Shown here: piece by piece, positions 35,697 through 44,670 of the stretch
Layout: each line of letters begins with the position of its first letter
Position numbering within the stretch: the first letter of the stretch is position 1
Source: Neptunitalea chrysea
Lineage (GTDB): Bacteria; Bacteroidota; Bacteroidia; Flavobacteriales; Flavobacteriaceae
Direction: 5' to 3'
DNA: 64,000 nucleotides
Assembly (NCBI RefSeq): GCF_027924145.1
Contig: NZ_BRVP01000006.1
Span: 124,001-188,000, forward strand
Program-made: the position numbers and the translations under genes
Notes under the pieces: model-generated
Seen by the model: only the letters and a program-made list of their open reading frames with translations
Told to the model about the DNA's origin: nothing
Databases searched by the model: none

Positions 35697-36002
35697 ATGA
35701 ATTTATCTCAAGAAGAATGGGCAGAACAGTTTAAAAACGACGATAATGCCTTTTTATTAGATGTAAGAACTCCTGAAGAGTTTGAGGAAGTACATATTCC
35801 TGGTGCTACTAACATTGATATTCATAAAGGTCAAGGCTTTGTATATGAAGTTGATGAGCTTGATAAGAGTAAAAATTTTTATGTGTATTGTCGGTCTGGT
35901 GCAAGAAGTGCTAAGGCTTGTGAGGTACTAAATCAGTTAGGAGTAGCTAATACCTATAATTTATTAGGTGGTATTTTAGACTGGAAAGGGGAAACAGAAT
36001 AA
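35697..36002 (+). CDS. single-domain rhodanese
   Basis: This is a 101-residue protein forming one rhodanese domain: FLLDVRTPEEFEEVHIPGATNID and the active-site loop YCRSGARSA with Cys65. It could transfer sulfur from persulfides or thiosulfate. The ATG at 35697 is preferred over an upstream TTG. It follows the redoxin gene by 59 bp and ends before a strong terminator, closing the thiol-related cluster. Confidence 0.9.
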   Translation: MNLSQEEWAEQFKNDDNAFLLDVRTPEEFEEVHIPGATNIDIHKGQGFVYEVDELDKSKNFYVYCRSGARSAKACEVLNQLGVANTYNLLGGILDWKGETE

Positions 36003-36025
36003 GGAAACCCTCAAAGATAAGAACA

Positions 36026-36055
36026 AAAAAATCCCGTATTTACACGGGATTTTTT
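36026..36055 (+). terminator. rho-independent terminator
   Basis: A 12-bp stem including AATCCCGT/ACGGGATT (36026-36037 with 36044-36055) and a 6-nt loop, with A- and T-runs at its ends, follows the rhodanese gene. Confidence 0.9.
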
Positions 36056-36061
36056 GTTTTT

Positions 36062-37336
36062 ATGAAAGAAGATTTTTTACATTATTTATGGAAGTTTAAG
36101 AAAATAGATTTTCGTAACAGTAAAACAACCAACGGATTATCTATAGAGGTTAAACGTTTTGGGGTGTATAATGAACTATCAGGAGCTGATTTTTTTAATG
36201 CCTTAGTGTTAATAGATGGACAGTATTGGGCAGGGAATATAGAAATGCATTTACGTTCTTCCTATTGGTTTATGCATGGCCATGAAAAAGATGCCGCTTA
36301 CAATAATGTGATACTTCATGTAGTTTGGGAACACGATGTTGAAGTTTTTAATAGCAATAATCAGCCAATTCCTGTGTTGGAACTTAAAAATGTTGTTCCT
36401 GCTTCATTACTTAATACCTATCTAAAATTAGTAGAAAGTAAGCACCACTTTATAAATTGTGAGCACAGTTTATCGAGTATTGATAGTTTTGTTATAGAGT
36501 CTTGGTTAGAGCGATTGTATATTGATAGGTTAAGGGAAAAATCGATGGTTATACAGGAGATGCTAAAGCATTCTAATAACAATTGGGAAGCTGTATTGTT
36601 TAAGTTGTTAATGAAGAATTTTGGCGGGAATATTAACGGTGCGGCTTTTTTAAGTATAGCAAATAGTTGTGACTTTTCTATAATCCGAAAATTTATGCAT
36701 GATAGGGACTTATTCGAGAGTTTTTTATTTGGTCAGTCGGGGCTATTGGAGTCCGAAATCCCTTCTTCTTACGAGAAAATGCTTTATGAAAACTATCAAT
36801 TTTTATGTTCAAAATTCAATCTAAGTAAATTGGGGGTTTTACCTATTCAATTTTTTAAATTGAGACCGCACAATTTTCCTACTATTCGATTTTCTCAATT
36901 GGCAGGAGTGTATAAGGAGACGTCAAGTTTGTTTAGTTTACTTATAGAAGCCAATACTTTTAAGGAGATAAAAGAAATTATAAAGGTAAAGACCTCTGGC
37001 TTTTGGGAGAAGCATTATACCTTTAATAAAAAATCGAATAAGGTGGTAAAGTGTATTTCAGATAGTTTTATTCATTTACTTATAATAAATACTATTATCC
37101 CACTTAAATTTTGTTACCTGAATTACAAAAGTACAGTTGATACAGACCCGTTATTAAAGGTTCTATACGATTTACCTCCCGAGAAGAATAGTATTGTTGC
37201 AAATTTTGTTAGCTGTAATTTAAAAGTAAAGAATAGTTTGCATTCACAGGCTTTACTACATCTATATCAGAATTTGTGTAGTAAGAATAAATGCCTACAA
37301 TGTGTCTTAGGAGTAAAGCTTTTAAAGGAAGAATAA
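36062..37336 (+). CDS. DUF2851 family protein
   Basis: The 424-residue cytosolic protein carries the DUF2851 opening FLHYLWKFKKIDFRNSKTT and the conserved AGNIEMHLRSSYWFMHGHEKD with YNNVILHVVWEHD. A Cys-rich end (CSKNKCLQCVLGVKLL) is present. The family is widespread in Bacteroidota and of unknown function. The conserved His/Glu/Asp cluster at ~60-100 suggests a metal or nucleic acid site, but this is only inference. It is followed after 27 bp by the PspC gene. Confidence 0.85.
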   Translation: MKEDFLHYLWKFKKIDFRNSKTTNGLSIEVKRFGVYNELSGADFFNALVLIDGQYWAGNIEMHLRSSYWFMHGHEKDAAYNNVILHVVWEHDVEVFNSNNQPIPVLELKNVVPASLLNTYLKLVESKHHFINCEHSLSSIDSFVIESWLERLYIDRLREKSMVIQEMLKHSNNNWEAVLFKLLMKNFGGNINGAAFLSIANSCDFSIIRKFMHDRDLFESFLFGQSGLLESEIPSSYEKMLYENYQFLCSKFNLSKLGVLPIQFFKLRPHNFPTIRFSQLAGVYKETSSLFSLLIEANTFKEIKEIIKVKTSGFWEKHYTFNKKSNKVVKCISDSFIHLLIINTIIPLKFCYLNYKSTVDTDPLLKVLYDLPPEKNSIVANFVSCNLKVKNSLHSQALLHLYQNLCSKNKCLQCVLGVKLLKEE

Positions 37337-37363
37337 CTCAATATAATTGCTATCTTTACATTT

Positions 37364-37591
37364 ATGAAATGGTTTGAAAACTTAAAATATTTTTTTGAAA
37401 GAAACGGATTTGAGGTTTCATCAAGATTTGCAGATCGGTTAGGGATGACGGCAAAAAATATACGCCTATTCTTTATTTACTTAACGTTTGCAACATTTGG
37501 TATTTGGTTTGCCGTGTATTTAACATTGGCTTTTTTGCTAAGGTTAAAAGATCTTGTTTATACCAAACGTTCTTCTGTTTTTGATTTATAA
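37364..37591 (+). CDS. PspC-domain membrane protein
   Basis: The 75-residue protein has a short N-terminal amphipathic part, the PspC-like FADRLGMTAKNIRLFFIYLTFATFGIWF and two hydrophobic segments (~33-50 and 50-62). PspC proteins take part in envelope stress responses in Proteobacteria; the role in Bacteroidota is less known. It lies 3 bp before the potassium channel gene, so the two are probably cotranscribed. Confidence 0.8.
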   Translation: MKWFENLKYFFERNGFEVSSRFADRLGMTAKNIRLFFIYLTFATFGIWFAVYLTLAFLLRLKDLVYTKRSSVFDL

Positions 37592-37594
37592 TGT

Positions 37595-38614
37595 ATGTTT
37601 AAACTTTTCAGAGCTCGGCTTTATATAGCAATTTTTTTGTTAATTACCATGATTGCGAGTGGCGTAGCGGGGTACCGTCTTATAGCTGGTTATTCATGGG
37701 TTGAGTCTGTTTGGATGACCATGATTACAGTGTCTACTGTAGGATTTAGTGAAGTGCATCCAACTAATGATGCTACAAAAATATTTACTATTGTCTTAAT
37801 TGTATCCAGCCTTTTTGTAATAGCGTATTCTGTATCTGTAGTAACAGAGTATTTACTTGCAAGAAGCACCATTTACAATGTAAAATACAGACGTATGAAA
37901 AAGAAAATTGATGCACTCAAAAACCATGTAATCATATGTGGTTATGGAAGAAACGGAAAACAAGCTGCTGAAAAACTAAAAGCTTATAAAAGACCTTTTG
38001 TAATTGTAGAAAGAGATGAAGAAATCACCAATCAGATTCCAGATGACTTTTTATATATACTCGGGAGTGCTAATGAAGATGAATTTTTGTTATCGGCTGG
38101 GGTAGATAGAGCAGGGTGTTTAATTACAGCATTACCTGATGATGCGTCTAATTTGTTTATTGTACTTTCAGCAAGACAATTAAATAAGAATCTTAATATA
38201 ATAAGTAGAGCTTCAAATGAAACTTCTTTAAAAAAATTACAGTTGGCAGGAGCAAATAAAACTGTAATGCCAGATAAGATTGGAGGAGATCATATGGCAG
38301 CCATGGTGGTGTTACCCGATTTGGTACATTTTATGGATCAACTGGCATTTGAAGGAAAGTCACTGATTAATTTAGAGGAAATTTCTATTGATGATATTTC
38401 AAGAGGACATAAGATAACTTCTATCTTAGATTTAGATATTCGTAAGCGAACAGGGTGTAATGTAATAGGATATAAAAAGCCTAATGGGGAATATATAGTT
38501 AATCCGGAAAGTACATTATTACTAGAATCGCATTCGAAATTAATTGTACTTGGAAGACCTGAACAAATTTTAAAATTAAATGAGCTTTTTCGCATAGAAT
38601 CTAATGAATTTTAG
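37595..38614 (+). CDS. two-TM potassium channel with RCK (TrkA-N) domain
   Basis: The 339-residue protein has two membrane helices (~8-28 and 66-88) around a pore loop with the filter TVSTVGFSE (45-53), where GF replaces the common GY. A TrkA-N domain follows (VIICGYGRNGKQAAEKL with the Rossmann GxGxxG) and a TrkA-C-like end. It is the MthK-like layout and would gate K+ flux by a nucleotide or ion. The gene follows pspC by 3 bp. Confidence 0.88.
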   Translation: MFKLFRARLYIAIFLLITMIASGVAGYRLIAGYSWVESVWMTMITVSTVGFSEVHPTNDATKIFTIVLIVSSLFVIAYSVSVVTEYLLARSTIYNVKYRRMKKKIDALKNHVIICGYGRNGKQAAEKLKAYKRPFVIVERDEEITNQIPDDFLYILGSANEDEFLLSAGVDRAGCLITALPDDASNLFIVLSARQLNKNLNIISRASNETSLKKLQLAGANKTVMPDKIGGDHMAAMVVLPDLVHFMDQLAFEGKSLINLEEISIDDISRGHKITSILDLDIRKRTGCNVIGYKKPNGEYIVNPESTLLLESHSKLIVLGRPEQILKLNELFRIESNEF

Positions 38615-38713
38615 AATAATAATAGCTTAAACTTGATTATTGGTTAAATTTTTATGAAATTGCGGCAACTTGAAAATAAAAGTTAATTTTTATTCAATTC
38701 AACTAATCTTTTT

Positions 38714-40372
38714 ATGGAGAAGCGATTTCTTTCAATTCTATTGGCGTTAACGCCATTTTTTACATTTGCACAATCAGAGAAAAGTTTTGCAGAGTCGATA
38801 AATGAGGCATTTGCTAAATACACTACACCTATTGTAGAGGCTATTTTTTATCCTGTTACTATAGCAGGAAAAGATATGCCAATAGTAATTATCATATTAT
38901 TGGCTGGAGCTTTATTCTTTACAATCTATTTTAAAGGGGTAAACTTTAGATATTTAAAATTATGTATTAAAACAGCCTTTGGTAAATACGATCATTTAGA
39001 TGCTCACGTACCGGCTGACGAAGATATAGAAGTTGTTGACGGAGAGATTCAAGGGGCTGTAAAGTATGAAGGAGATGTGCCTGGTGAGGTAACTCACTTT
39101 CAGGCATTAACGGCATCACTTTCGGCTACCGTTGGATTAGGTAATATTGCCGGTGTTGCTGTTGCTATTGCATTAGGTGGGCCAGGAGCTACCTTATGGA
39201 TGATCTTAGCGGGGATTCTTGGTATGGCGTCTAAATTTGTAGAATGTACTTTGGGTGTTAAATATCGTGAAGTAGATAGTAATGGGAAAACGCATGGTGG
39301 ACCTATGTATTACTTAACTGCTGGATTTAAGGAGCTAGGAGTAGCTCGTTTAGGTAAGGTATTAGCGGTTTTCTTTGCAATTATGTGTATTGGAGGTTCA
39401 TTTGGTGGTGGTAATATGTTTCAGGCAAACCAAGCGGCTTCACAAATTATAGAGCTAACTGGTTGGGAGAGCTCAGATGCAGGAATGTATTTAGGTTTTG
39501 TAATGGCTATTATTGTAGGATTGGTAATTATTGGGGGTATTAGTCGTATTGGTAAAGTAACAGAGAAAATTGTGCCTGTAATGGCATTAATATATATAGG
39601 TGCAGGGTTGGTAATTATTGGTATTAATTATGATATGATACCTTTTGCATTTGGTGAAATATGGGATGGAGCTATTAACCCTGATGCTGCATTTGGTGGT
39701 ATAGTAGGGGTGTTAATCGTTGGTTTCCAAAGAGCTGCTTTCTCTAATGAGGCAGGTGTAGGTTCTGCGTCTATTGCACACGCGGCAGTAAAAACGAGAT
39801 ATCCTGCGTCTGAAGGCTTAACTGCATTATTGGGACCATTTGTAGACACGGTGATTATTTGTACAATGTCTGCTGTAGTAATTGTTATTACCAACGCCAA
39901 ACACCATATTTTTGAATATGGTAAAGTAGATGGCTCTAATGTAATGTTGAATTCAACAAAAGAACTAATTGGGGGTGTTGATTTAACTTCTGTAGCATTC
40001 GATTCAGCAATACCTCACTTTTCTTATATTTTAGGTATAGCTGTAGTGTTATTTGCTATTTCATCTATGATCTCTTGGTCTTATTATGGATTACAATCAT
40101 GGAAGTATCTTTTTGGTAAAGGAAAGATATCTGATATTGTTTATAAAATATTGTTTTTAATTTTTGTTGTAGTTGGTTCTGCTGCTAGTTTAGATGCTGT
40201 TGTGGGGTTTTCAGATGCTATGATTTTTGCTATGGTATTTCCTAATATAATTGGTCTTGTAGCATTATCACCGAAGGTTAAGAAAGAATTGATAAAATAT
40301 TTTAATGCAATTAAAATTGACAAAATGGATGCAGATATCTCTGATCAGGCAACCGTGAAAAAGGTCAAATAA
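38714..40372 (+). CDS. alanine/glycine:cation symporter (AGCS family)
   Basis: The 552-residue membrane protein has about 11 hydrophobic segments. Family patterns are HFQALTASLSATVGLGNIAGVAVAI, GGPMYYLTAG, GGSFGGGNMFQANQ and QRAAFSNEAGVGSASIAHAA. It takes up small amino acids with Na+ or H+. A signal-peptide-like N-terminus and an inserted charged loop of about 30 residues (~90-120) before the TATVGLGN helix are longer than in E. coli-type members and common in Bacteroidota. Confidence 0.92.
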   Translation: MEKRFLSILLALTPFFTFAQSEKSFAESINEAFAKYTTPIVEAIFYPVTIAGKDMPIVIIILLAGALFFTIYFKGVNFRYLKLCIKTAFGKYDHLDAHVPADEDIEVVDGEIQGAVKYEGDVPGEVTHFQALTASLSATVGLGNIAGVAVAIALGGPGATLWMILAGILGMASKFVECTLGVKYREVDSNGKTHGGPMYYLTAGFKELGVARLGKVLAVFFAIMCIGGSFGGGNMFQANQAASQIIELTGWESSDAGMYLGFVMAIIVGLVIIGGISRIGKVTEKIVPVMALIYIGAGLVIIGINYDMIPFAFGEIWDGAINPDAAFGGIVGVLIVGFQRAAFSNEAGVGSASIAHAAVKTRYPASEGLTALLGPFVDTVIICTMSAVVIVITNAKHHIFEYGKVDGSNVMLNSTKELIGGVDLTSVAFDSAIPHFSYILGIAVVLFAISSMISWSYYGLQSWKYLFGKGKISDIVYKILFLIFVVVGSAASLDAVVGFSDAMIFAMVFPNIIGLVALSPKVKKELIKYFNAIKIDKMDADISDQATVKKVK

Positions 40373-40387
40373 TTAATTAGACATAAT

Positions 40388-41287
40388 ATGAAAAATTTAA
40401 AATCCCATTTCAGATTTCATAAGAAGGAACGAAATGGGATTTTTTCTTTACTTCTCCTTATTGCTGTATTACAAACTGCTTATATTGGTTTTCGTTGGTT
40501 GCATAATGATGATGAATATATAAATACAGAAAATACGATTGCTATGAATATCTATATTGATAGTATTGCCAATGCATCTGCTGTGTTAAAATCTAAACCA
40601 CTTTTCTTTAATCCTAATTATATCGATGATCGTAAAGGATATCTTTTAGGGATGTCAGTCGAAGAAATTGATAGATTGTTAAAATATCGTAAAGAGGGTA
40701 AGTTTGTGAACTCGGCTAAAGAGTTTCAAAAGGTAACTATGGTTTCTGATGTTTTATTAGACAGTATATCTTCATATTTTAAATTCCCGGAATGGACTCA
40801 AAAGAAAAATAAATCAATAACTACTAATAAAGGAATTACTAATAAGGTAATTAAAATTGACTTTACTGAAACTCCTAATGCCATAAAAAAGGATATTAAT
40901 ACGGTAACAAAGGAAGAATTAATTGTTTTTAAAGGAATAGGAAACGTATATGCTAATAGAATTTTAGCGTATAGAAATAAGCTTCATGGATTTAGTATTG
41001 ATGATCAGCTATATGAAATTTGGGGAATGGAAGAGGCATTGATTACACGTTTATTAGAAGCGTATACGGTTGGTACTTCGCCTGAAATTGACAAATTAGA
41101 TATTAATTCTGTTTCACTTAAAGAGCTTAGTAAGAATCCTTATCTTACATATAGTATGGCAAAATCAATACTGATATATCGCAGTAAAAAGGGAATAATT
41201 AATAGTTTTGATGAGCTTTCCCAGATAGATAGTCTCTCCGTTAAGATTGTAAAACGACTGCCTCTTTATTTTTACATAAAAGAATAA
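40388..41287 (+). CDS. helix-hairpin-helix (ComEA-like) membrane protein
   Basis: The 299-residue protein has one N-terminal membrane segment (GIFSLLLLIAVLQTAYIGF, ~18-36) and then several HhH units. The clearest are DINTVTKEELIVFKGIGNVYANRILAYRNK (~177-206) and DINSVSLKELSKNPYLTYSMAKSILIYRSK. HhH units bind DNA without sequence preference, as in the DNA-uptake receptor ComEA. A competence role is possible but no other competence gene is near. It lies 15 bp after the symporter gene. Confidence 0.8.
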   Translation: MKNLKSHFRFHKKERNGIFSLLLLIAVLQTAYIGFRWLHNDDEYINTENTIAMNIYIDSIANASAVLKSKPLFFNPNYIDDRKGYLLGMSVEEIDRLLKYRKEGKFVNSAKEFQKVTMVSDVLLDSISSYFKFPEWTQKKNKSITTNKGITNKVIKIDFTETPNAIKKDINTVTKEELIVFKGIGNVYANRILAYRNKLHGFSIDDQLYEIWGMEEALITRLLEAYTVGTSPEIDKLDINSVSLKELSKNPYLTYSMAKSILIYRSKKGIINSFDELSQIDSLSVKIVKRLPLYFYIKE

Positions 41288-41938
41288 AATACCTATTACA
41301 AGAATTAGTTAAACGTGTGTTTGCCAATTTTGTAATGGCGTATGTCTAAATCTACTGAGTTTTGAGGGGATTAGTCTGCTTAAAATATATATTATTTGAT
41401 AAGTGTTACTTATAGCGTTGCTTGTATTTGTTTATTATTTGGTCTAAATGGCTTATAATAAACTTAAAGTATAGTATGTATTTAGCAACAATTAGTACGA
41501 TGTTATTGGTACAGGGTATTTTGATTAGTCTGTTGCTTATTTGTCTATAGGGTATTAAGGATACCACCAAAGCCGAAACCAAATTTATATTCTGAAGATG
41601 ATGATGTTGTGGAACGGTAATTTGAATACTAGTTTAGCAATACATTTTTTTAATAGAAATAAGTTTTTTTGTAGTAGAATCCTTAAATGCCTATAAAGTT
41701 CTGTAATTATATACGGTAAAAGTCAAGTTACTATCACTATAATTGCTAAATCTATTTTAAAATATAAAGGTGTCAAATTAAATATTACTACCTTTGAAAT
41801 ACGATGGATAGATAAGTTAAATTATATAGTAGATAATTACTTCCCAATTTTTTTAAAAATAAATAACAAATACAGTAATAATTTTGATAAATCCTTTATT
41901 TTTAACTAAAATAATTTTATAAGGATAAGTATAAATAT
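41288..41938. other. 651-bp AT-rich gap with little recognisable content
   Basis: No full-length gene, RNA gene or repeat is evident. The only gene-like sequence is a possible frameshifted small membrane-protein gene at 41476-41620 (separate entry). A TACCTTTG near 41789 and a TAATTTTG at 41879-41886 match the -7 consensus, either of which could serve the acyl-CoA dehydrogenase gene; neither has a clear -33 box. Confidence 0.5.
41476..41620 (+). pseudogene. possible frameshifted small membrane protein gene
   Basis: From ATG 41476 the frame encodes a hydrophobic helix (MYLATISTMLLVQGILISLL) and stops at a TAG near 41550. Moving one base into the next frame at that point continues as YRVLRIPPKPKPNLYSEDDD and ends VVER at 41620, a sensible cytosolic tail. 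Together they would give a ~48-residue single-pass protein. It may be a true pseudogene, a sequencing error or chance. The family is not recognised. Confidence 0.35.
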
Positions 41939-43105
41939 ATGGATATAGAGACATCAGTTAACATGAACTTTGAGTATTCAGAAACTCAACAAATGGTAGC
42001 AGAATCGGCAAGAGATTTTGCGGTACAATATATTAAACCCTACGTTAGAGAATGGGACGAAAACCAAACCTTTCCGGTAGAGGTATTTAAGAAAGCTGGA
42101 GAACTTGGATTTATGGGAGTTTTGGTACCTGAAATCTACGGAGGGTCGGCATTAGGATATCATGAATATGTTGCTGTTATAGAAGAAATTTCAAAAATAG
42201 ACCCATCAATAGGGTTATCTGTGGCTGCGCATAATTCATTATGTACAAATCATATTTTGTCATTTGGAACAAAAGAGCAAAAGATGAAATGGTTACCAAA
42301 ATTGGCTACAGCAGAATGGATTGGTGCTTGGGGGTTAACAGAACATAATACGGGTTCCGATGCAGGAGGAATGAACACTACTGCTGTTAAGGAAGGTGAT
42401 TACTGGATTCTTAATGGAGCTAAAAACTTTATTACCCATGGTAAAAGTGGTGATGTTGCCGTGGTGATTGTTAGAACTGGAGAGAAAGGAGATAGCAGAG
42501 GAATGACAGCTTTTGTAATAGAAAAAGGAACTCCTGGTTTTTCTAGCGGAAAGAAAGAAGATAAATTAGGTATGCGTGCAAGCGAAACCACAGAGTTGGT
42601 TTTTCAGGATTGTAGAATACCAGACGCTAATAGATTAGGGGAGATAGGAGAAGGGTTCATCCAAGCGATGAAAATTTTAGATGGAGGTAGAATCTCTATT
42701 GCGGCACTTTCTTTAGGGATAGCTAAAGGAGCTTATGAAGCGGCACTTAAATATGCTAATGAGCGTGTACAGTTTGGAAAGCCAATTAGTGCATTTCAAG
42801 GAGTGTCTTTTAAATTGGCTGATATGGCTACGCAAATAGAAGCGTCTGAGCTTTTAATACATAAGGCTTCTTTTCTTAAAAATGCGCATAAACCTGTCAC
42901 CAAAATTGGAGCAATGGCAAAGATGTATGCATCTGAGGCATGTGTGTCAATAGCTAATGAGGCTATACAAATACATGGCGGGTATGGCTATACAAAAGAT
43001 TTTCCGGTAGAAAAATTTTATAGAGATGCTAAATTATGCACTATAGGGGAGGGTACTACCGAAATACAAAAAGTAGTTATTTCACGAAAAATACTTGCCG
43101 AATAA
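41939..43105 (+). CDS. acyl-CoA dehydrogenase
   Basis: The 388-residue FAD enzyme introduces a double bond into acyl-CoA in fatty acid or amino acid breakdown. It has the N-terminal helix region FEYSETQQMVAESARDFA, WIGAWGLTEHNTGSDAGG (FAD/substrate binding), ARISIAALS-like GGRISIAALSLGIAKGAYEAAL and GEGTTEIQKVVISRKIL near the end. The class-specific catalytic base was not assigned. The start may be the ATG at 41939 or 41963. It is preceded by the 651-bp gap and stands alone. Confidence 0.93.
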   Translation: MDIETSVNMNFEYSETQQMVAESARDFAVQYIKPYVREWDENQTFPVEVFKKAGELGFMGVLVPEIYGGSALGYHEYVAVIEEISKIDPSIGLSVAAHNSLCTNHILSFGTKEQKMKWLPKLATAEWIGAWGLTEHNTGSDAGGMNTTAVKEGDYWILNGAKNFITHGKSGDVAVVIVRTGEKGDSRGMTAFVIEKGTPGFSSGKKEDKLGMRASETTELVFQDCRIPDANRLGEIGEGFIQAMKILDGGRISIAALSLGIAKGAYEAALKYANERVQFGKPISAFQGVSFKLADMATQIEASELLIHKASFLKNAHKPVTKIGAMAKMYASEACVSIANEAIQIHGGYGYTKDFPVEKFYRDAKLCTIGEGTTEIQKVVISRKILAE

Positions 43106-43173
43106 GGCTTGTATTTTAAGAAGTTATTAACACTATAACGTTTAAGTAAGTGGTGTTTTGCTTATACTGTATT

Positions 43174-43220
43174 TTTTACTGGTTTAATATTGTAAATTGA
43201 TAAAAATTAAACCAGTAAAA
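43174..43220. promoter_or_regulatory. 15-bp perfect inverted repeat abutting the amylase start
   Basis: The arms TTTTACTGGTTTAAT (43174-43188) and its exact complement (43206-43220) flank 17 nt. The right arm ends one base before the ATG at 43222. A TAATATTG near 43185-43192, close to a -7 box, lies in the left arm and loop. It could be an operator or an mRNA hairpin over the ribosome landing site. Confidence 0.6.
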
Positions 43221-43221
43221 T

Positions 43222-44598
43222 ATGAAAAAAGCAAATTTATTCTTTAGTTTTTTGATTTTAGTAGCTATTGTAGGTTGTTCAAAAGACGATCTTAATCTTC
43301 AAGAAGAGGCTACAGAAGATATCATTGTTAAGAAAACCGTTGATTTAAACGGATTTAGAAGTGCCGGTTCTGGAGTTATGATGCAAGCATTCTATTGGGA
43401 TGTTCCAGCAGGTGGTGTGTGGTGGGATACCCTATCTACTAAAATTGCTTCGTGGAGTAGTGCGGGTATAGATGCTATTTGGTTGCCGCCGGCAAGTAAA
43501 GCTCAAAACGGACCTTTTTCTATGGGGTATGATCCGTTTGATTATTATGATTTTGGTAGTTATGACCAGATGGGAAGTATTGAAACTCGTTTTGGATCAT
43601 TAACAGAGCTTCAAAATCTTATTTCTACAGCCCATAGTGCTGATATGAGTGTTATTGCTGATATTGTGATAAATCATAATAGCGGTGGTAATTATGAATT
43701 TAATCCGTTTGTAAGCGATAGTACTTGGACAGATTTTCAACCGGCCTCTGGTAATTTCCTTAGATCTTATTACGATTTCCATCCTAACGATTATCATAGT
43801 TATGATTCAGGTTCTTTTGGGGGGTATCCTGATATGTGTCACCATAAAACCTATGTTCAAGATTGGTTATGGAATAACTCTAATTCGGTGGCTAAGTATT
43901 ATATGAATACGATGGGCTTTGATGGTTGGCGTTTTGATTATGTTAAAGGATTTGAGCCTTGGGTAGTTCATGATTGGGTAAACGAAGTTGGAGGATTTGC
44001 AGTAGGCGAGTACTGGGATAGTAATGTTTCTACCTTAGATTGGTGGACAGGCGAAGCAAATGCTAGTGCGTTTGATTTTGCATGTTATTATGCTATGAGA
44101 GATGCTTTATCGAATAACGATTTAACCTATTTAAATGGAGATATGTTATGGAAAACAAATGCGTCTAGAGCAGTTACCTTTGTAGCGAATCATGATACCG
44201 ATGAAATTTATAATAATAAAATATTAGCCTATGCGTATATTTTAACGCATGAGGGGTATCCTACGGTATTTTATCAGGATTATGAAGAGTGGTTAGATAA
44301 GGATGCGTTAAATAATTTAATTTGGATTCATAACAATTTGGCTAGTGGTAGTACCGAAATACTACATGTAGATAATGATGAGTACATAGCAAAAAGAAAT
44401 GGGTACAATGCTAACGGATTAATTGTGTATATTAATAATAGTGATAGTTGGTTAGAAAGATGGGTGCCAACTAACTGGAGTAGTACGGTAATTAAAGATT
44501 ATACAGGAAATTCCTCTTGGGAACCAACCACACAGTCAGGTACTTGGGTTAAAATTCAGGCACCACCACATGGGTATACTGTTTGGTCTACAAAATAA
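43222..44598 (+). CDS. GH13 alpha-amylase, lipoprotein
   Basis: The 458-residue protein has a lipoprotein signal (LVAIVGC, Cys19), so it is anchored in the envelope. The GH13 barrel has all conserved regions: DIVINH (147-152), GFDGWRFDY with nucleophile Asp239, GEYWD with acid/base Glu263 and FVANHDTDE with Asp325. It hydrolyses alpha-1,4-glucans. No carbohydrate-binding module is seen. It has no sus-type neighbours and so looks like a single-gene unit under the adjacent inverted repeat. Confidence 0.93.
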   Translation: MKKANLFFSFLILVAIVGCSKDDLNLQEEATEDIIVKKTVDLNGFRSAGSGVMMQAFYWDVPAGGVWWDTLSTKIASWSSAGIDAIWLPPASKAQNGPFSMGYDPFDYYDFGSYDQMGSIETRFGSLTELQNLISTAHSADMSVIADIVINHNSGGNYEFNPFVSDSTWTDFQPASGNFLRSYYDFHPNDYHSYDSGSFGGYPDMCHHKTYVQDWLWNNSNSVAKYYMNTMGFDGWRFDYVKGFEPWVVHDWVNEVGGFAVGEYWDSNVSTLDWWTGEANASAFDFACYYAMRDALSNNDLTYLNGDMLWKTNASRAVTFVANHDTDEIYNNKILAYAYILTHEGYPTVFYQDYEEWLDKDALNNLIWIHNNLASGSTEILHVDNDEYIAKRNGYNANGLIVYINNSDSWLERWVPTNWSSTVIKDYTGNSSWEPTTQSGTWVKIQAPPHGYTVWSTK

Positions 44599-44610
44599 TT
44601 AAAAATTTTC

Positions 44611-44640
44611 TTTGGTATAAAAATTATATTCTTAATTTTG
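44611..44640 (+). promoter_or_regulatory. rpsU promoter
   Basis: TTTG (44611-44614), an 18-bp spacer and TAATTTTG (44633-44640) fit the Bacteroidota consensus. Transcription would start near 44645 and give a short leader of about 25 nt containing the Shine-Dalgarno. Confidence 0.75.
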
Positions 44641-44654
44641 CCGTTCCAAAAGAG

Positions 44655-44664
44655 AGGAGGTGAT
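44655..44664 (+). promoter_or_regulatory. strong Shine-Dalgarno sequence of rpsU
   Basis: AGGAGGTGAT is complementary over 10 nt to the conserved 16S rRNA 3' end (ATCACCTCCT) and lies 6 nt before the ATG at 44671. Such sites are rare in Bacteroidota, where other genes of this window have A-rich leaders instead. It fixes the rpsU start at 44671. Confidence 0.9.
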
Positions 44665-44670
44665 AAAGAT

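Noticed and set aside
43131-43150. Partial match (AACGTTTAAG) to the LacI operator upstream of the amylase gene
   Set aside because: Only one half fits and the other half of the palindrome is missing; chance is likely in AT-rich DNA.
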